From the NCBI GenBank assembly GCA_947039985.1, contig CAMRAP010000031.1, positions 1-11,601 of the forward strand: a DNA stretch of 11,601 bases, given 5' to 3'. The notes under the pieces are model-generated. The model did not search any database. It saw only the letters and a list, made by a program, of their open reading frames with translations, and was not told where the DNA came from. The stretch is from an uncultured Odoribacter sp. GTDB taxonomy: Bacteria; Bacteroidota; Bacteroidia; Bacteroidales; Marinifilaceae. The position numbers and the translations under genes are program-made. This document shows, one piece after another, positions 7,157 to 11,601 of this stretch (position 1 is its first letter; each line of letters begins with the position of its first letter).

Positions 7157-8131
7157 ATGCAAAAAGATAAAATAAACGGAATCATACGATACATATTTAA
7201 TAATAATGTAAACGATAGTGTAAAGCCCATTTTTCAGAGATGGTTAGTATCTACTTGCGATCAAAATGTTAAAAATGAGGTATTAAATCAACTCTGGGGT
7301 TCACTTCCTGAAGAGCCAAATAAAAAAGGATTGCAAAAACTTCACAATCAAATTACTGACAACAACAACAACAACAACAACATTAATTTATGGCGACTTT
7401 GCAGAAAATTAGCAGCTGTAATCATTATTGGATTATCTATTTTCGGCAGTGGCTACTTGACATCAAATATATTCAATAAGGATAGCAAGCAGTTTTTTTT
7501 AGTCACAGCTTCAAAAAGTAAAGGAGAATTTATTCTTCCTGATAGCACCAAAGTGTGGTTGAATTCTAACAGTCGCCTAACATATGATAATAATTTCTCA
7601 AAAAATAGTCGGAATGTAAAACTAGAAGGTGAAGCATTTTTTGACGTCACCAAAGATGAAAAAAAAGCATTTAATGTGCAAATGGATGAAATATCTGTAC
7701 AAGTTTTAGGAACAAAATTCAATGCGCGTAATTACAAACAGGAGGAAAATGAAGAAGTAGTTTTAATTCAAGGCTCAGTTAAAATCTTGGGAGATGGAAT
7801 TAGTCCTATAATATTAAAGCCCAATGAAAAATTCACTATCAACAGAAACAAATCACATATAAATATAGAGAACATTAAATCTCGTAACTACTCCACATGG
7901 TTTAATCAATCTCTTTCTTTTGAAGATAAGACCTTAAAAGATATATTTATTCAATTAGAAAGATGGTATAATATAGACATAACTATCGATTCGAAAGTAG
8001 ATTTAGACTATCGTATGTCATTTAAACTTCAACATGAATCGATCGAAGATATTTTAAGAATCATATCAAAAATAAATGGTTTGAAATACCATATTTCAAC
8101 AGAAAAAATAACAATACTAATTAAGAAGTAA
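7157..8131 (+). CDS. FecR-family anti-sigma factor
   Basis: This is a 324-residue single-pass inner-membrane protein. The cytoplasmic N-terminal part (about 1-68), which would hold the sigma factor, is followed by seven Asn residues (69-75) and one membrane segment at about 85-103 (LAAVIIIGLSIFGSGYL). The periplasmic FecR domain is about 115-210 (GEFILPDSTKVWLNSNSRL, VKLEGEAFFDVTKDEKKAFNV, VQVLGTKFNARNY, VVLIQGSVKIL). A C-terminal DUF4974 domain is about 255-322 (FEDKTLKDIFIQLERWYNIDI, ISKINGLKYHI). It is expected to contact the STN domain of the downstream SusC protein and relay substrate binding to the sigma factor. A T8 run (7493-7500) and an AAC repeat lie within the frame, which is intact. 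No good promoter is visible just upstream, so it probably shares the sigma transcript. Confidence 0.93.
   Translation: MQKDKINGIIRYIFNNNVNDSVKPIFQRWLVSTCDQNVKNEVLNQLWGSLPEEPNKKGLQKLHNQITDNNNNNNNINLWRLCRKLAAVIIIGLSIFGSGYLTSNIFNKDSKQFFLVTASKSKGEFILPDSTKVWLNSNSRLTYDNNFSKNSRNVKLEGEAFFDVTKDEKKAFNVQMDEISVQVLGTKFNARNYKQEENEEVVLIQGSVKILGDGISPIILKPNEKFTINRNKSHINIENIKSRNYSTWFNQSLSFEDKTLKDIFIQLERWYNIDITIDSKVDLDYRMSFKLQHESIEDILRIISKINGLKYHISTEKITILIKK
7361..7381 (+). repeat. Seven AAC triplets encoding poly-Asn in FecR
   Basis: A perfect (AAC)7 microsatellite encodes Asn69-75, placed just before the membrane segment of the anti-sigma factor. Gain or loss of units would change only the juxtamembrane linker length and not the frame. 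Confidence 0.95.
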
Positions 8132-8145
8132 CGGCCTATGGATTA

Positions 8146-8190
8146 ACCCTCTAAAAAAAAGGATAGATGCAGCAACATCTACCCTCTAAA
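8146..8190. repeat. 10-bp direct repeats flanking the antisense terminator hairpin
   Basis: ACCCTCTAAA occurs exactly at 8146-8155 and again at 8181-8190, 35 bp apart. The leftward terminator stem lies largely between the copies. The repeats may be regulatory sites or the trace of a small duplication; nothing in the sequence decides between these. Confidence 0.6.
8153..8184 (-). terminator. Intrinsic terminator on the minus strand, between fecR and susC
   Basis: Read leftward, the RNA would form GGGUAGAUG, loop UUGCUG, CAUCUAUCC, followed by eight U residues (the A-run at 8153-8160). All nine positions pair, one as a G-U wobble. Read rightward, the wobble becomes an A/C mismatch and no U-tract follows, so the signal points to minus-strand transcription. 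No annotated leftward gene needs it, which implies an antisense transcript. Confidence 0.75.
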
Positions 8191-8201
8191 TTCAATTTAT
8201 G

Positions 8202-8224
8202 TCTTTATGAATGTTTCATAAAGA
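8202..8224. repeat. 10-bp perfect inverted repeat in the susC leader/antisense RNA
   Basis: TCTTTATGAA and TTCATAAAGA pair perfectly around the three bases TGT. The hairpin can form in both the sense leader and the predicted antisense RNA, where it would be the 5' stem-loop, a possible site for loop-loop contact between the two RNAs. Confidence 0.8.
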
Positions 8225-8240
8225 GAACTTTAAATCACTA

Positions 8241-8248
8241 CAAAGTTA
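8241..8248 (-). promoter_or_regulatory. Predicted -7 element of the antisense RNA
   Basis: Read leftward this is TAACTTTG, an exact TAnnTTTG match. It overlaps the first base of the susC ATG at 8248. No clear TTTG -33 element is present at the expected 19-21 bp spacing, so strength is uncertain. The match gains weight from the correctly oriented terminator about 60 bp further on. Confidence 0.55.
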
Positions 8249-11200
8249 TGAAAAAAAATAGACTAATTGACTATGCTCAATTACTAAAAAGAGTTGCATG
8301 TTGTTTAATCATCATGTTATACTGCACAGCATATTTAGCTGCACAGAACTCTAAAGTGACCATTAATAAAGAAAACATCACTGTTAAAGAGTTGTTGAGT
8401 CATATTGAAAAAAATATTGATTACTCTTTTGCTTATGGAACTGGGATCTTTGATCTGAATAAAAAAATCAGTGTTGTAGCAAATAACAAGGATGTTAAAG
8501 AAGTATTATTAAGTGCCATTCCAAATATTCAAATTCAAATTGATGGCAAAAAAATAATTATTCTTTCTAAATCTACAACTCTAGAAAACAATTCAGCACC
8601 GTTTATGATAACGGGTACTGTCACTGATGTTAGCGGACAAGCTATCCCTGGTACAACTGTAATGATAAAGGGAACAACAAAGGGGATTGTCACAGATATT
8701 GATGGAGTTTTTTCACTAAAAGTTCAAAGTAAGGATGTTTTAGAGATTTCATTTTTAGGCTTTATCTCTCAATCGATTAAAGTAGGGAGCCAAAAAAAGT
8801 TAGGAGTCGTTCTAAAAGAGGATAGCTACGCTACAGACGAAGTCGTTGTCATTGGTTATGGAACAACAAAAAAGGCCTTAGTTACAGGAGCAAATCTTCA
8901 CAAAAACAGAGAAGACATTGCCTCTTTAAGCACAGCAACTGCAATGGAAGCTCTTCAAGGTGTTTCGCCTGGTTTGAGCATTTCTCGAAACAGTGGATCT
9001 CCAGGGGCAGGAACTAAAGTTAGCATCCGTGGTCTTGGTACAATTGGAAATTCAAATCCACTATATATCGTTGATGGTGTTTCTGTTTCAAATATTGACT
9101 ACTTAAGTTCTAATGATATTGAATCTGTTGATGTATTAAAAGATGCCGCTTCTGCAGCAATCTATGGTTCTCGTGCTGCTAATGGGGTTATTCTTGTTAC
9201 CACTCGCAAAGGAGGTAAAGATCGAGTAAGTGTATCTTACAGTGGATATTATGGAGTACAGAACATCTATAAAAAGGCTCCAGCTCTAAATGCACAAGAG
9301 TATATGCTCATTATGGACGAAGGTCGTATCAATGATGGATTATCTTTAACGAATTGGGAAGCTACTCTACAAAATAATACTTGGCTTAACGGTCAAACAG
9401 AAGGATTAGGTACCAAACTCGGAGATGATGTTTGGGAAATGTTAGGAAATGGTTGGAAAGGAACGGATTGGGTAGATGAAATAAGTAGCGGAAATGCTCC
9501 TATTCAAAACCATTCGATCAATATCGCTGGAAGTAAAGAAGATATGAATTATTCATTTGGTTTCTCTTACTTTGACCAAGCAAGTATTATTGGAGAAGAT
9601 ATTATTGATGCAGGCTATCAAAGAATCACAGCTAGGATGAATACTGAATTTATTCTTTTAAAAAACAGTTCGTATGATATCGTGAAGTTTGGAGAAAACT
9701 TTACCTATACAAATTCTGAAAGAAAATCTGTTGCTACAGATGATATCTATTTTAATGATTTGCATGATGCTATTGTTCAATCACCATTAATGCCTGCATA
9801 TTGGGCAGATTCACCAAATCCTTATGGATTTACACCATCCATGGATGGTATTGATGTGGACCAAGTAAATCCTATTGCTCAAATGTTCTACCGTGGTAAT
9901 GATAGTTGGGGGAAAGATAATAGTATCGTAGGAAATCTATATGCAGAGGTGCAGCCCATCAAAAATCTTATTGTAAGATCGTCTTTTGGTTTGAATGTTT
10001 GGTTTGGACATTCAAGAACTTACCGACCTGCATATGCTATAGGGGGCGGTACAGGTGATTCTTTTGATGAAGATCAGGTATTTCAACAAATGACTCAAGG
10101 AACTGATTATACTTGGACGAATACCGTTTCATATAAACACGATATTGGAGATCATCATCTTGAAGCTTTATTAGGACAAGAGATGATTAAAAATGAATTA
10201 AATATAAATGTTAGTGGTATAAAACAGAACACTGCTTTTGGATCAGCTGATAATGCATATTTAGATAATGCTGAGCTAGTTCGTACGGCTAGTTTAATTT
10301 CAGGTAGAGATGGAGCTGCTGGTGGCGGTGGATTGCTTTCTTATATGGGACGTTTATCTTATAATTATAGTGGCAAGTATATTGCAGACGTAACTATGCG
10401 TGCTGATGGTTCATCAAACTTTGCAGAGGGTAATAGATGGGGATACTTTCCATCATTCTCTGCTGGATGGGTATTCAGTGATGAGAGTTTCTAAAAAGAC
10501 AACAATATTCTATCTTTTGGTAAACTACGTGCTAGTTGGGGACAAAATGGTAATCAAAACATCCCTAACTTCATATACACCTCAAATATAGAGTATGTTG
10601 ATAATGGATACTTCTTTGGCAATGACAAAGTAACTTCAACAACAACTGCGATTCCAGAAAACATTGCAAATCCAGATATTACTTGGGAGACATCAGAGCA
10701 GTTAAACTTGGGTCTAGATGCAAGATTTTTTAGTTCTCGCCTTAATTTCACCTTTGATTGGTATAAAAAAATGACTAAAGATTGGCTGGTTAAGGCTCCT
10801 ATCATGGGGACCTCTGGGGCATCTGCACCTTTTGTCAATGGTGGTGATATTAAAAACTCTGGAGTTGAACTATTTTTAGGATGGAATGATCAAGTAAGCG
10901 ATTTCAAATATGGAGTTAGCCTTAGTGGCTCTTTTAATAAGAATGAAGTAACACGAATCGCCAATGAAGAGGGTATCATTACTGGTCCAGCAGATATTTT
11001 AGCTGAAGGTGCAAGTTATGTTTCAAGAGTTGAAGTTGGCAATCCTATTGGTTATTTCTATGGCTACAAAACGGATGGAATAATACAGAATCAGGCTGAA
11101 GCAGATGCTTATGTAAATAAAGATGGAGATTCATACTTCTCTGACATTCGTCCTGGAGATATTAGATTTGTAGATTTAAATGAAGATGGTCTTATTGACG

Positions 11201-11601
11201 ATCAAGACAAGACAAAATTAGGAAAACCGAATCCAGATTTTGAATTAGGTATTCAATTGAATTTTGAATGGAAAGGTATATTCCTTAATACTACATTAGC
11301 AGGAAAGTATGGTATGCAAGTAATGCAATCTTATCGTAATTCGATAGGTTCGCCTGAGCAAAACTATACGACAGCGATATTTGGAAGATGGCATGGAGAG
11401 GGGACCTCTAATCGCCTACCCCGTTTAAGTAGTAAATCTAATCGCAATAATAGCTATGTATCAGATATTTATATGCACGATGCCGATTTCTTAAGAATAA
11501 ACAACCTCACCGTTGGATATGATTTTAGAAATATAGTCAAAAATGTACCTGCAATAAAAGGGGCTAAGGTTTATGTCACGTGTAACAACCTACATACTTT
11601 T
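8248..11601 (+). pseudogene. SusC/RagA-type TonB-dependent transporter with an internal stop; 3' end outside the window
   Basis: The gene encodes an outer-membrane importer for large nutrients (typically glycans) that works with a SusD lipoprotein. From ATG 8248: signal peptide (about 1-33, ending YLAAQ), STN domain (39-106), CarboxypepD_reg-like domain (121-190), DEVVVIGYG motif (197-205), plug (about 206-322: LQGVSPGLSISRNSG, VSIRGLGTIGNSNPLYIVDG, IESVDVLKDAASAAIYGSRA), then the barrel. Codon 749 is TAA, but the frame continues for 369 more codons with clear SusC sequence (LSFGKLRASWGQNGNQN, IRFVDLNEDGLIDD, DADFLRINNLTVGYDF). The first part alone lacks much of the barrel. An upstream in-frame ATG at 8167 would add 27 residues, but that stretch falls in the predicted antisense-RNA region and would bury the signal peptide, so 8248 is preferred. 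The STN domain fits sensing via the upstream FecR/sigma pair. The interruption may be a true nonsense mutation or a sequence error. Confidence 0.85.
10492..10494 (+). other. In-frame TAA interrupting susC
   Basis: The frame reads GTATTCAGTGATGAGAGTTTC then TAA then AAAGACAACAATATTC, so VFSDESF, stop, KDNNILSFGKLRASWGQNGN. No frame change is needed on either side, so this is a single-codon interruption within a conserved SusC block. A one-base substitution from codons such as AAA, TTA, TAT, CAA or GAA would explain it. Confidence 0.9.

Larger units (their letters stand above)
8153..8235 (-). ncRNA. Predicted DonS-like cis-antisense small RNA upstream of susC
   Basis: The minus strand holds a complete small transcription unit. 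A -7 element TAACTTTG (8241-8248) gives an expected start near 8235, a 10-bp perfect hairpin lies in the body (8202-8224), and an intrinsic terminator with U8 ends it near 8153. The product would be about 80 nt. It is fully antisense to the susC leader and ends 22 bp after the fecR stop. DonS-class RNAs of Bacteroides have this arrangement: antisense RNAs of similar size between the anti-sigma gene and susC in ECF-controlled glycan loci, acting as repressors of the transporter genes. The class assignment is inferred from position and architecture, as I could not compare sequences. The exact 5' end is uncertain by a few bases. Confidence 0.6.

Noticed and set aside
8167..8247. 27-residue N-terminal extension of SusC from ATG 8167
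   Set aside because: It would place a non-hydrophobic stretch before a good signal peptide, and the DNA is better explained as a structured leader and antisense RNA.
10554..10838. Minus-strand 94-codon frame and the plus-strand frame at 10400-10591
   Set aside because: Both are shadows of the continued SusC reading frame, which is open on both sides of the internal stop and carries conserved SusC sequence.

Overview
The window looks like chromosomal DNA from an AT-rich Bacteroidota, most likely Bacteroidales. The evidence is a SusC/RagA-type TonB-dependent transporter behind an ECF sigma/FecR pair, a LytS-type kinase with a LytTR regulator, and promoters matching the Bacteroidota -7 element TAnnTTTG. 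I cannot name the genus. No tRNA, rRNA, insertion sequence, phage gene or CRISPR array was seen.

Left half (about 190-6310) is a divergent locus. Leftward runs a two-gene operon: a 946-residue TonB-dependent outer-membrane receptor (OMP_b-brl_3-like), then, 42 bp later, a secreted protein with two DUF1566 domains. Rightward runs a sensor histidine kinase whose 3' end overlaps a LytTR response regulator by 20 bp. Between the two is a 178-bp intergenic region with a TAnnTTTG promoter for each side. Between the promoters lie two near-identical 15-bp direct repeats spaced exactly 21 bp apart, the geometry used by LytTR-type regulators. The simplest reading is that the kinase/regulator pair controls the receptor and DUF1566 operon, and possibly itself. 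Both operon proteins carry Gly-rich low-complexity segments.

Right half (about 6490-11601) is the start of a polysaccharide- or glycan-utilisation-type locus: an ECF sigma factor, a FecR anti-sigma factor, and a SusC/RagA transporter with an N-terminal STN signalling domain. This is the usual trans-envelope circuit in which substrate binding at the transporter relieves FecR and frees the sigma factor. The SusC gene has an in-frame TAA at 10492-10494, yet the same frame stays open with clear SusC homology to the window end. It is therefore annotated as one interrupted gene. SusD would be expected beyond the right edge.

The most interesting element lies between fecR and susC. On the minus strand there is a perfect -7 match (TAACTTTG) overlapping the susC start codon, then a 10-bp perfect hairpin, then a 9-bp stem followed by eight U residues. 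Together these predict an antisense RNA of about 80 nt ending just upstream of susC, closely resembling the DonS class of cis-antisense RNAs described for Bacteroides glycan-utilisation loci.
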